Positions 24,932 through 32,959 of a stretch of 64,000 bases of DNA are shown in pieces. The stretch's first letter is position 1. The number at the start of each line of letters is the position of its first letter. Below the pieces are notes generated by a model that ran no database searches, was not told the origin of the DNA, and worked only from the letters and a program-made list of their open reading frames with translations. Origin of the DNA: Couchioplanes azureus (lineage in GTDB: Bacteria > Actinomycetota > Actinomycetes > Mycobacteriales > Micromonosporaceae); contig NZ_BMQY01000017.1 in the NCBI RefSeq assembly GCF_014648355.1, positions 1 through 64,000 of the forward strand, written 5' to 3'. The translations under genes were made by a program, and so were the position numbers.

Positions 24932-27900
24932 GTGCTCAGATTCCGCTCCCGATGGTTCGCCGCGGTCGCCGCGACGGCTACCGCCCTGGCCCTCGTACCG
25001 GCGCCCGCCGCCGGGGTGGGCCCCGATCTCGCGGCCGGCAGACCCGCCACCGCGTCCAGCCACACCGACGTGTACGCCGCCGGCAACGCCACTGACGGCA
25101 ACCAGGACACCTACTGGGAGAGCGCCAACCACGCCTTCCCGCAGTGGATCCAGGTCGACCTCGGCTCGTCCGTCGACGTGAACGAGGTGATCCTCGGACT
25201 TCCGGCCGCGTGGGGCGCCCGCACCCAGACCCTGTCGGTCAGCGGGTCCGCGAACGGCTCGCAGTTCACCACCCTCTCCGCCGCCGCCGGACGGCAGTTC
25301 GCGCCCACCGCCACGATCATGTTCCCGGCGGCCACCATCCGCTACGTCCGGGTCACGATCACCGGCAACACCGGCTGGTCCGCCGGCCAGGTGAGCGAGT
25401 TCGAGGTGTACGACACCGGCGGCGGCGACCCGGACCCTGACCCGGCCGGCGAAAACCTCGCCCTGGACAAGCCGATCGACGCGTCCGGCGTGACCCATAT
25501 GTTCGTCGCGGCGAACGCCAACGACGGAAGCGTCGACACGTACTGGGAGGGCCCCGCCCCCAGCACGCTCACCGTGCAGCTCGGCGCGAACGCCGTGCTC
25601 ACCGGCGTGCGGATCCGCCTGAACCCGGACCCCGCGTGGGGGCCGCGGATGCAGACGTTCTCGATCTCCGGGCGGGCGCAGGGCGCCACCGCCTGGACGA
25701 CGATCAGGGGGTCGGCGTCGTACTCGTTCAGCCCGTCCTCGGGCAACCTGGTGACCGTGCCGGTCAGCGGGACCGCGGCGGACGTCCAGCTGCGCTTCAC
25801 CGGCAACACCGGCGCGCCCGGCGGCCAGGTCGCCGAGCTGGAGGTGCTCGGCGCGCCGGCACCCGGCCCCGACCTGACCGTCACCTCCGTCAACGCGTCA
25901 CCGGCCTCCCCGGCCGAGACCGACGCCATCACGCTGTCGGCAACCGTGCGTAACGCGGGCACCCAGCCTGCGCCCGCGTCGAGCGTGAACTTCTACCTCG
26001 GCGCCACCCGGGTCGGCGCCGCCGCCGTCGGCGCGCTCACGGCGGGGGCCTCGGCCACCATCTCCGTCCCGGCGGGCGCCCGCGCGCCCGGGTCGTATCA
26101 GTTGACCGCCCGCGTCGACGAGGCGAACGCGGTCGTCGAGCAGAACGAGACCAACAACGCCCTCACCGCGTCCGTCCCGTTCGTCGTGCGGCCCACGGAC
26201 ACCAGTGACCTCGTGCCGTCGGTGTCGTGGTCACCCGGCTCGCCGTCGGCCGGGCAGAACGCCGCCTTCACCGTGACCGTCCGCAACCATGGCACGGTCA
26301 CGTCGTCCGGTGCTCCGCACGCCGTCACCGTCACTATCCTCACCAGCGCGGGCGGCGTCGTCCGCACGCTCACCGGTTCGGTAGGCGCGGTCGCCGCAGG
26401 CGACTCCGCACAGGAGTCCGTCGGCACATGGAGCGTCGTCAACGGCCGGTACACCGTGCGGGTGGCCGTCGCGACGGCCGCCAACGAGCTGGAGTCGCGG
26501 CGCGGCGACAACACCGCCGACGTCCCGTTCTTCGCGGGCCGCGGCGCCAACATGCCGTACGACACGTACGAGGCGGAGGACGGCGCCACCGGCGGCGGCG
26601 CCGTCGTCGTCGGCCCGAACCGCACCGTCGGCGACATCGCCGGCGAGGCGTCCGGCCGTCGCGCCGTCACCCTCACCACCACCGGCGCGTACGTGCAGTG
26701 GACCACCCGGGCGGCCACCAACACCCTGGTGGCCCGCTTCTCCATCCCCGACGGAACGACCTCATCGCTGTCGATCTACGTCAACGGCGCCTTCCAGAGG
26801 TCGATTCCGGTGACGGCGAAGTTCGCATGGTTGTACGGGCCGGAGGCGTCGCCGGACAACTCGCCCGGCTCCGGCCCGCCCCGACACATTTACGACGAGG
26901 CGAACATCATGCTCACCTCGTCCGTGTCGGCCGGCAGCACCATCCGTCTGCAGAAGGACGCCGGCAACGCGGGTACCTTCGCGATCGACTTCGTGTCGCT
27001 CGAACAGGTGTCGCCGATCGCCAACCCCGACCCGACGCGGTACGTCGAGCCGGCCGGCTTCACCCACCAGGCCGTGCAGACGGCGCTGGACACCGCCCGG
27101 CAGGACGCCTCGAAGCTGGGCGTCTACCTGCCCTCCGGCACCTACGAGACCGCCCAGAAGTTCCAGGTCTACGGCCGGTCGCTGCGCATCGTCGGCGCGG
27201 GACCCTGGTACACCCGCTTCCAGGCCCCGCAGACGCAGGAGAACACCGACGTCGGTTTCCGCGCCGACGCCACTGCCAACGGCACCCTGTTCTCCGGCTT
27301 CGCGTACTTCGGCAACTACACCACCCGCATCGACGGCCCCGGCAAGGTCTTCGACCTGCAGAACGTCGCGAACATGACCATCGACGACGTGTGGGCCGAG
27401 CACCAGGTCTGCCTGTACTGGGGTACCAACACCGACAACATGGTCATCCGCAACTCACGGGCGCGCAACCTGTTCGCCGACGCCATCAACATGACGAACG
27501 GCAGCACCGGCAACCTCGTGTCCAACGTGGAGTCGCGCGCCTCGGGCGACGACTCGTTCGCGCTGTTCTCCGCCATCGACGCGAACGGGGGCGACGTCCG
27601 CGACAACGTGTACGAGAGCCTCACGTCGATCCTGACGTGGCGGGCGGCCGGCGTCGCCGCGTACGGCGGCCTGAACAACGTCTTCCGCAACATCTACATC
27701 GCCGACACGCTCGTGTACTCCGGCATCACGATCAGCTCACTCGACTTCGGCTACCCGATGAACGGCTTCGGCGCCGACCCGCCGACCCGGTTCGACAACA
27801 TCACCCTCGTCCGCGCCGGCGGCCATTTCTGGGGCAACCAGACATTCCCCGCTATCTGGCTGTTCAGCGCCTCCAAGGTGTTCCAGGGCATCCGCGTGAG

Positions 27901-28198
27901 CAACGTGGACATCGTCGACCCGACGTACAGCGGCATCATGTTCCAGACCAACTACGCCGGCGGCCAGCCGCAGAACCCCGTCACCGACACGACCTTCGCC
28001 AACGTGTCGATCTCCGGGGCACGCCGGAGCGGCGACGCCTGGGACGCCAGATCCGGCTTCGGCATCTGGGCCAATGAGATGCCGGAACCGGGCCAGGGCC
28101 CGGCCGTGGGCCGCGCGGTCTTCACCAACCTGACTCTGTACGACAACGCGGTCGACATCCGCAACACCACGTCGACCTTCACGATCGTCCGCAGCTGA
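24932..28198 (+). CDS. Secreted multidomain GH87-type alpha-1,3-glucanase
   Basis: The 1088-residue precursor has a signal peptide (WFAAVAATATALALVPAPAA), two discoidin domains (about residues 35-165 and 175-305), two CARDB-like domains (about 310-410 and 425-530), a CBM6/35-like domain starting YDTYEAEDGATGGG, and a right-handed parallel beta-helix C-terminal domain. The helix domain contains WAEHQVCLYWGTNTDNMVIR, FADAINMTNGS and SGDDSFALFS. Asp850, Asp873 and Asp874 have the same spacing as the three catalytic Asp reported for Bacillus Agl-KA. GTG 24932 follows GGAAGG. It should cleave alpha-1,3-glucan outside the cell, with the N-terminal modules binding insoluble polymer. Confidence 0.85.
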   Translation: MLRFRSRWFAAVAATATALALVPAPAAGVGPDLAAGRPATASSHTDVYAAGNATDGNQDTYWESANHAFPQWIQVDLGSSVDVNEVILGLPAAWGARTQTLSVSGSANGSQFTTLSAAAGRQFAPTATIMFPAATIRYVRVTITGNTGWSAGQVSEFEVYDTGGGDPDPDPAGENLALDKPIDASGVTHMFVAANANDGSVDTYWEGPAPSTLTVQLGANAVLTGVRIRLNPDPAWGPRMQTFSISGRAQGATAWTTIRGSASYSFSPSSGNLVTVPVSGTAADVQLRFTGNTGAPGGQVAELEVLGAPAPGPDLTVTSVNASPASPAETDAITLSATVRNAGTQPAPASSVNFYLGATRVGAAAVGALTAGASATISVPAGARAPGSYQLTARVDEANAVVEQNETNNALTASVPFVVRPTDTSDLVPSVSWSPGSPSAGQNAAFTVTVRNHGTVTSSGAPHAVTVTILTSAGGVVRTLTGSVGAVAAGDSAQESVGTWSVVNGRYTVRVAVATAANELESRRGDNTADVPFFAGRGANMPYDTYEAEDGATGGGAVVVGPNRTVGDIAGEASGRRAVTLTTTGAYVQWTTRAATNTLVARFSIPDGTTSSLSIYVNGAFQRSIPVTAKFAWLYGPEASPDNSPGSGPPRHIYDEANIMLTSSVSAGSTIRLQKDAGNAGTFAIDFVSLEQVSPIANPDPTRYVEPAGFTHQAVQTALDTARQDASKLGVYLPSGTYETAQKFQVYGRSLRIVGAGPWYTRFQAPQTQENTDVGFRADATANGTLFSGFAYFGNYTTRIDGPGKVFDLQNVANMTIDDVWAEHQVCLYWGTNTDNMVIRNSRARNLFADAINMTNGSTGNLVSNVESRASGDDSFALFSAIDANGGDVRDNVYESLTSILTWRAAGVAAYGGLNNVFRNIYIADTLVYSGITISSLDFGYPMNGFGADPPTRFDNITLVRAGGHFWGNQTFPAIWLFSASKVFQGIRVSNVDIVDPTYSGIMFQTNYAGGQPQNPVTDTTFANVSISGARRSGDAWDARSGFGIWANEMPEPGQGPAVGRAVFTNLTLYDNAVDIRNTTSTFTIVRS

Positions 28199-28209
28199 TC
28201 GTCCCGGCC

Positions 28210-28230
28210 GGCCGGGGCTTAGCCCCGGCC
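28210..28230 (+). terminator. Strong hairpin after the glucanase gene
   Basis: GGCCGGGGC, loop TTA, GCCCCGGCC: a 9-bp perfect stem 12 bases past the stop codon. There is no long T-run, as is usual for high-GC actinomycete terminators. Confidence 0.65.
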
Positions 28231-28698
28231 GACCCCGCCGCCCCGTGCCCGGGCTGCCAAGCCCTGCACACAAGGATGGCCGATGTTCTTCCTCTCGGGA
28301 AAGACCAGGGCTTGTGCGGCGCAACAGGCCCGAGAAAGTCGAAGAACCTCCGCTCCGGAAGGGCGCATCCGGCGGATCGCAATGCAGCGCATCAAGAATC
28401 CGTTGCTACTCGTGATGCCCTCGCCCAGGCCCAGCGACGAGGGAGCCGAGGGCGGACCACAAGCTGCCTTCTGCGGGCATCCATCGGCGCTTGGGCGCGG
28501 TCGGCAAGCGAGATCCGGCGTCGGAGGTGCGGCGGCAGCCACGGACCCTCGACGAAGTGGATCGCGGCTGGCCACGCGAGCGCGCGATCACCGACCCGAT
28601 GGCTCAGAAGCCAACCGTTGAACAGGGATGACGAACGTGACCGTCGATTGCGTACTGGGGGTTTTCGGGGGGAGGTTCAAAACCCCATAGAGAACATC
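28231..28698. other. No gene recognised
   Basis: This stretch between the glucanase terminator and the tRNA-type terminator holds no frame with domain similarity or a ribosome site. It marks the old chromosomal sequence downstream of tRNA-Pro. Confidence 0.4.
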
Positions 28699-28734
28699 AA
28701 AGCCCTGACCGGCATTTCTGCTGGTCAGGGCTTT
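28699..28734 (-). terminator. Original terminator of tRNA-Pro, now at the left junction
   Basis: AAAGCCCTGACC pairs perfectly with GGTCAGGGCTTT around a 12-base loop, a 12-bp stem. Read on the minus strand it lies seven bases beyond the 3' end of the displaced tRNA fragment (28741-28783), so it was probably the tRNA gene's own terminator before the element inserted. Confidence 0.7.
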
Positions 28735-28740
28735 CACAAA

Positions 28741-28783
28741 GTCGGGCTGACAGGATTTGAACCTGCGACCCCTTGACCCCCAG
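28741..28783 (-). repeat. attL: attL: 43-bp attachment-site core
   Basis: This 43-bp segment is identical to 45433-45475 and equals the 3' part of tRNA-Pro(GGG) from the anticodon loop to the discriminator base and one more base. It is the displaced tRNA 3' fragment left at the far end of the integrated element. Identity stops abruptly on both sides. Confidence 0.93.
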
Positions 28784-28880
28784 GCACTTTTGGATCTTGA
28801 TTGAGCTGCCGCATCTGCTGCCTGAGTTGCGCTTCTAGTCCACCGTCGTCAGCGGCCGTCCGCCATGATCACCGACGATT

Positions 28881-28904
28881 GTCACCCAGTTAGTCACTCA
28901 GCTC
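28881..28904. promoter_or_regulatory. Candidate integrase arm-type site, left end
   Basis: GTCACCCAGTTAGT (28881-28894) recurs in the same orientation at 45364-45377 near the other end. Here it is followed by a second imperfect copy (GTCACTCAG). It lies 98 bp inside the core. Tyrosine integrases bind such arm sites on both sides of attP. Confidence 0.5.
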
Positions 28905-29393
28905 AGGCTCGGAGACGTGTCTTGCCGAGCCTGGATGCGTACCGCCTCAATGACGTCCTGCAACGTCTTGAGCTGTTCTTCGAGTTGCTGACCCACACTG
29001 AGTCTCACCTGTAGCTCCTCCGGCTCCGACTCGGGCAACGAGGCGAAGAGCTCATAGCAGCGCGTGCCGAAACGCCGGGGTAGCGGCTAACTCTGACAGG
29101 GCGTCAAGCCGGCCTTGTTCCGTCTCATCCGCGAAGGCGTGATTGAACGGCCGACGGTCGTCGATGGACCGCCTTAGTTCATCCCTGGTTCGGGCCAGCC
29201 ACGACAAGATTTCAAGGTACGCCTCACGTCGCCTCCCCTGCTCGGCAAGATCCGCCTCACGCTTGGCCTTACGACTGTCGAGCTGGAACGTGGTAAACAG
29301 CGTCATTACGGCGCCCAGGAGAGCACCCGCTAGAGCGATCGTTGGTGTTACCCACCACGGTCCTTGGCTCGCGGCGGCCGCTGCAAAAGGCAT
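28898..29393 (-). pseudogene. Frameshifted small membrane protein with coiled-coil tail
   Basis: From ATG 29393 the frame has one membrane helix (VTPTIALAGALLGAVMTLFT), then charged helices (LDSRKAKREADLAEQGRRRE) and stops at 29052 after 113 residues. A neighbouring frame takes over at that point: YELFASLPESEPEELQVRLS, then VGQQLEEQLKTLQDVIEAVR, with a stop at 28898. Together they would be a protein of about 165 residues, one N-terminal anchor and a cytoplasmic coiled coil. One indel near 29060-29090 explains the break. The gene starts 10 bases after the intein-like gene and is the last of that operon. Function unknown. Confidence 0.55.
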
Positions 29394-29402
29394 ATGGACA
29401 CG

Positions 29403-30581
29403 CTACCGGCCCGAAGGGGAGCACTCGCTTGTAAGTCCTGGGCGACTCGTCCGGCGTCGTACGTCCGTGGCCGTCAGGAAAATCTCCTGGTCCTGGCGCG
29501 CAGTCCAGGTTCCGAGCGTTGTGGTGGGACCCCACACGTCAGCCGTACGCGTGCCGACGACGGGAAGGTTCCGCCCTTTGACGATCGGCGTACGGAACCC
29601 GATGCACTCCATCGGCTGCATGCCGAACCGATCTGAGTCGAACTCGGTCTTCACCCTCGTGTCGGGCCGGTAACCCTCCAGGTAGGCGGCAACTTTGATC
29701 GCTTCGGCCACCGGGCCGGACACCTGGAACGCTGCGTACCCAAGCCTGTCGTTCTGCGTGCGCGGGTCGCGCGTGCCGTCGGCAGATAGGAACCCGCGGA
29801 CGAACGCCTCGCGCTGCGATACCGACAGACTCAACACGAAGTTCAGGGCGTCGTCTTTGCTTGCCTTTGACCGCGATGCAAGGTCGCACCAGAACTCACT
29901 GGTTAGCTTCCATCGGTAGATCCGGTGCGTCTGAGGTCCCTCCGGCTCGCGGACGTATTCGCCACACGGGAAGTGGGCGGCCATGAAGCCTCGCAGGTAG
30001 TGCACCTGCTCAGGCTTCGACTGGACGATGGTCGGGCCGCTCGGCTCCATGTACCCGTCGCCGAAGATCCAGCCGATAAGCTCAGCCTCGTCGTCGGTGA
30101 TGGGCAACTGGTCGCCGAGGTCGGCAGGCTTCGAGAGGTAGATCCGGGTCGACTGCTTGAAGTCGCGGGTGGCGACCAGCTGCTCCTCGAACCGCTCGCG
30201 ACGGGGCGTGAGAACGCCGTGGACGTCGGCCCGATGCTTCGTCATGCCGCGACCGGTGGCAAACTCGCGCCCGCACTCGGTGCACGCGGTCTCGGTCTGC
30301 ACAGTGACCTGCTGGTCAACGAGCCACTTGTGTCCCGGCGTTACCTCAGCGGTGAACCAAGAGTTCTGGAGTTTCCAGACCTCCGCGTCCCCGTAGTGTT
30401 GGAGGCCGACGATCGGGGTCCACTCGTTCTTGCCAGTGGCTGGGTTGTAGCCGATCGTCTCGTCCTCACCGACGACGACCACGTCGTAGGTCAGCCAGCC
30501 GCGCCGGGCAAGGATGCGTGTGTCCGTCGTACAACCGCGACGGGCATTGTTGATGCGCAGCACCGGCGGCTTCTCAGTCAT
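29403..30581 (-). CDS. Free-standing intein-like protein: Hint domain, C2H2 finger, LAGLIDADG endonuclease
   Basis: From ATG 30581 (392 residues) a 16-residue leader RINNARRG precedes Cys17, which opens intein block A (CTTDTRILARRGWLTYD). Block B TxxH is present (TPGHKWLV, 81-88). Residues 100-121 form a C2H2 zinc-finger pattern (C100, C103, H116, H121). Two LAGLIDADG helices follow: LIGWIFGDG (168-176) and FVRGFLSADG (260-269), with catalytic-type Asp in each. The end reads DVWGPTTTLGTWTARQ then EIFLT but lacks the usual His-Asn and a +1 nucleophile; an unrelated 22-residue tail follows. Splicing is therefore unlikely, while N-terminal cleavage and DNA cutting may persist. The leader resembles the NARRG/NPRRG segment of ParB-like proteins, a possible former host. 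Confidence 0.8.
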   Translation of the reverse strand: MTEKPPVLRINNARRGCTTDTRILARRGWLTYDVVVVGEDETIGYNPATGKNEWTPIVGLQHYGDAEVWKLQNSWFTAEVTPGHKWLVDQQVTVQTETACTECGREFATGRGMTKHRADVHGVLTPRRERFEEQLVATRDFKQSTRIYLSKPADLGDQLPITDDEAELIGWIFGDGYMEPSGPTIVQSKPEQVHYLRGFMAAHFPCGEYVREPEGPQTHRIYRWKLTSEFWCDLASRSKASKDDALNFVLSLSVSQREAFVRGFLSADGTRDPRTQNDRLGYAAFQVSGPVAEAIKVAAYLEGYRPDTRVKTEFDSDRFGMQPMECIGFRTPIVKGRNLPVVGTRTADVWGPTTTLGTWTARQDQEIFLTATDVRRRTSRPGLTSECSPSGR

Positions 30582-30759
30582 GGAGCGCGCACGTGTCTCG
30601 ACTCGGCCGGGTGAGCAGGAGCCGGTTGCCACATAGGCGGCCGGCTGCCGGGCAGCGTCGACCGTCGTAACCGCATGGCTGCGAGGTGACCGAGCGGACG
30701 CCCTCGATCACGTTGTTGCCAAGGCCGGCGGCGACGAGTAAGGCCCGCGGGTTGGTCAT
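30574..30759 (-). CDS. Small cysteine-containing protein upstream of the intein gene
   Basis: A 61-residue protein starting at ATG 30759 with a strong GAGGAGCG site. The N-terminal half is a hydrophobic-amphipathic helix (RALLVAAGLGNNVIEGVRSV); the second half has four Cys (PCGYDGRRCPAAGRLCGNRL and a last Cys near the end), a possible zinc-binding arrangement. Its stop overlaps the ATG of the intein-like gene by a few bases, so the two are translationally coupled. No family recognised. Confidence 0.55.
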   Translation of the reverse strand: MTNPRALLVAAGLGNNVIEGVRSVTSQPCGYDGRRCPAAGRLCGNRLLLTRPSRDTCALHD

Positions 30760-30794
30760 GATCGCTCCTCGTGCCGATCGGATGACATCAGGAC

Positions 30795-30817
30795 AGTGTG
30801 ACCCAGGGGTCTGACAA
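30795..30817 (-). promoter_or_regulatory. PafBC/RecA-NDp-like damage-inducible promoter
   Basis: On the minus strand TTGTCAGAC, eight bases, then CACACT matches the layout of the mycobacterial RecA-independent SOS promoter (TTGTCRGTG, N8, TANNNT), with seven of nine bases of the first box. The predicted start lies about 29 bases before ATG 30759. The overlapping palindrome GACCC-AG-GGGTC (30800-30811) could be an extra operator. Confidence 0.45.
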
Positions 30818-30929
30818 AAATGGGGAGTTGGTCTTCCGCCCGATGATGGGACTAACACCTCCTTGCCCTCCTGCGCCAACGGTGGGGTGACGAGCCCGGC
30901 TGGACCCTTCGGCCCAACCGGGAGTACGG

Positions 30930-31592
30930 CTTCTACCGTTCTATCGGCAGAAGCAGGTGCCCTATTGGGGATGTCCGGGAATTGTTCGACTCCACGTTTG
31001 TTTCGCCACTCGGCCAAGCTTCATCAATTAAACGCTTGAAGAAGCCGTCGACTTGAAGCGGAAGGATCGCGAAGTTCCGCCCGGTTGCCGTGTAGCGGCT
31101 GCGCCCACACCGGCTCCTATCGTCCAGAGTTGCGTCAAGCTCAGATTGACACCTGCACCTCGTGCTTTGCCGAGTCGGTGATGGGTGCAGCGGCGTGCGC
31201 CTACGTGCGGGCAGGCCACCGGCCTGCCGCTTGACTCCTGACCGCTCAGGGCCGCAGAGGCTCCGCCGTCCAGGGCGGCCGGTTTGTGGCCGTCGCTTGC
31301 GACGCGAAGCGCCCTTGACGGTGGAGGGGCGGCCCGGACACCATGCGCGCCGCCGCACCCGGAGCTCGACGGCCGCGACTCGCCCTGCGGCCCGGCGCGG
31401 GCAGCTGTCCGCGCCGCCCAGGCCGAGCCGGTCGGCGACCGGCCAATGATCCATATCCAACCCTAAGTCTCTGACGGTTTTCAGCAGGCCCGACTCTCCG
31501 CTGCTCTCCACGAGTGTCGACGAGGAGCGGTTAGCGTGCCGCCGCCCGCACCCCTCGCGGGCGGCGGTGCGCTGCCCTCGGCGACGGAGTGA
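30930..31592. other. Non-coding, hairpin-rich stretch
   Basis: No frame here resembles a protein. Several inverted repeats are visible: GGCAGGCC-ACC-GGCCTGCC near 31210-31228 and a 12-bp stem at 31538-31568. In related elements non-coding hairpin regions hold cis-acting transfer (clt) or replication sites; this is a candidate only. Confidence 0.35.
31538..31568. repeat. 12-bp-stem inverted repeat
   Basis: GCCGCCGCCCGC pairs with GCGGGCGGCGGT (one G-T pair) around a 7-base loop. It is followed 25 bases later by another stem-loop. It could be a terminator or a nicking/transfer structure. Confidence 0.5.
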
Positions 31593-31611
31593 GCGGCCCG
31601 GTTCGGGCCGC
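31593..31611. terminator. Hairpin GCGGCCCG-GTT-CGGGCCGC
   Basis: An 8-bp perfect stem with a 3-base loop followed by CTT. No obvious gene ends immediately upstream on the plus strand, so its role is uncertain. Confidence 0.4.
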
Positions 31612-31776
31612 CTTGAAGACGTACAGAAAGTTTGAACGGGGATTCTGGGGAGGTGTCCTCCACCAGCTGAAGCGCGACGGCTGTCCGTCGCGTGATGCGC
31701 AAAGGTGGAACGGACCTTGTCGGGGGCACAAGCGTGCACCGTGCTATTTGCCGAAGGGGATTGGCATACTCGCAGG

Positions 31777-32103
31777 GTGTCGCATGAGTTGTTCCGCCAG
31801 GTCGAGTTTCCGTTCTCCGATGGCCGCTTCCCCTACGACCTGGGGGCGGTCGTCCAGCGGACCGTGTTCACGGGTGAGGAGCCGGCCCGTGAGGTCGTCC
31901 ATACTCAGGACAACGACTGGCTCGTCGGCGACGGGGTGAACGATCCGAACCTTCCAGGGGCGGTCGTGGTCGCCGGCATGAGCCACATCGCGGACGCTGA
32001 TGCGTCGGTCGCTGAGCTGGCCACGCTACCCCTCGGCCACATCGCCGAGCGCGCCGATCCCAGCCTGCCCTGGGTCGTCAGCCGCCACGAATGGCTTGAG
32101 TGA
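31777..32103 (+). CDS. Hypothetical acidic protein, immunity-protein-like
   Basis: From GTG 31777 the protein is 108 residues, rich in Asp/Glu, with VVQRTVFTGEEPAREVVHTQ, DNDWLVGDGVNDPNLPG and a closing LPLGHIAERADPSLPWVVSR. The DNDW...GDG...DP pattern recalls small DUF2185-like proteins, some of which are predicted immunity proteins of toxin systems. The frame is open from 31705. CATACT just before the GTG could be a -10 element giving a leaderless message. No toxin gene is recognised beside it. Confidence 0.45.
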   Translation: MSHELFRQVEFPFSDGRFPYDLGAVVQRTVFTGEEPAREVVHTQDNDWLVGDGVNDPNLPGAVVVAGMSHIADADASVAELATLPLGHIAERADPSLPWVVSRHEWLE

Positions 32104-32386
32104 GACAACTTTCTGCCAAGATCAGGGATCCGCTCATCGACATGTCAGCCTGCCTAGACCCCCGCGGCCACGGTCTTTGACGACGACCCTCAGGCCGCCG
32201 CGCGCGCTCGCCGGCGGAAGAGGATGCGGCTTTGGTGAATGTACCGTCGTCAGGGCCTGGGTGCCGGTGGAATTGCGGCTCCGGTCTGGGTCAGGTTTGG
32301 GCCTTCGGTGTCGATCGGTCGTCCAAGCGTGAGCACACCGCGGAACAGGCCACCTGCGGCACACTGGGTAGCTAGGCTTGATCATC

Positions 32387-32845
32387 GTGGCGATGCCGAT
32401 GCATCAACCCGTACCGTCTCCGCAGCGACGTACGCTACGGACGGTGTTGATCGCGGTCGGCGTTCTGCTGGTGCTGTGCTGCGCGGGTGGGGTGACCGGA
32501 GGGTACTTCTTCTACCGTGGAATACAGCAGGCAACCGGACCCGCCCGTGAGGCCACCGACGAGTTCGTCGCTGATCTGGAAGCACGCAACGCTGATGCCG
32601 CTTATGGTCGGCTCTGCGCGAGCACGCGGAGCAAGTTCACGCGCAACGCATTTATTCAAGGACTCAGTGGGCAGCCCAAGATAAATAGCCACGAGATCGT
32701 GGGCGTAAACGTATCGAACGTCAACGGCCGAGTATCCGCAACTGTTACTGCGAAGCTAACCCTGGAGACTGGCTTCGTCGACCAGCATACGTTCACGCTT
32801 GTCAAGGAGGACGGGCGATGGAGGATGTGCGGGCAGCCGTTCTAA
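32387..32845 (+). CDS. Membrane-anchored NTF2/DUF4878-like protein
   Basis: About 152 residues: a short Pro-rich cytoplasmic start (PMHQPVPSPQRRTLR), one membrane helix (TVLIAVGVLLVLCCAGGVTG) and an extracytoplasmic domain (REATDEFVADLEARNADAAY, later DGRWRMCG) resembling DUF4878/NTF2-like folds. Such proteins are common in actinomycetes and their role is unknown. Candidate starts are TTG 32378, GTG 32387 and ATG 32393; TAGGCT at 32374-32379 suggests a leaderless transcript beginning near the GTG. Confidence 0.6.
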   Translation: MAMPMHQPVPSPQRRTLRTVLIAVGVLLVLCCAGGVTGGYFFYRGIQQATGPAREATDEFVADLEARNADAAYGRLCASTRSKFTRNAFIQGLSGQPKINSHEIVGVNVSNVNGRVSATVTAKLTLETGFVDQHTFTLVKEDGRWRMCGQPF

Positions 32846-32959
32846 CGGAAACGCTGCGCGTCTGCGCGACGCACTCTCGTCGGCAGATCAGGCCGGCGAG
32901 CCCGACGAACTCGGAGGCGTATACCGCGCTGTGAACTAGGCATCGGCTGCGAACTTGGT

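Noticed and set aside
31162..31449. Plus-strand ORF in the hairpin-rich cargo region
   Set aside because: Arg/Pro-rich composition, no ribosome site and no domain. The region looks non-coding.
32104..32370. Possible insertion-sequence end after the immunity-like gene
   Set aside because: No inverted repeat pair or transposase fragment could be shown.
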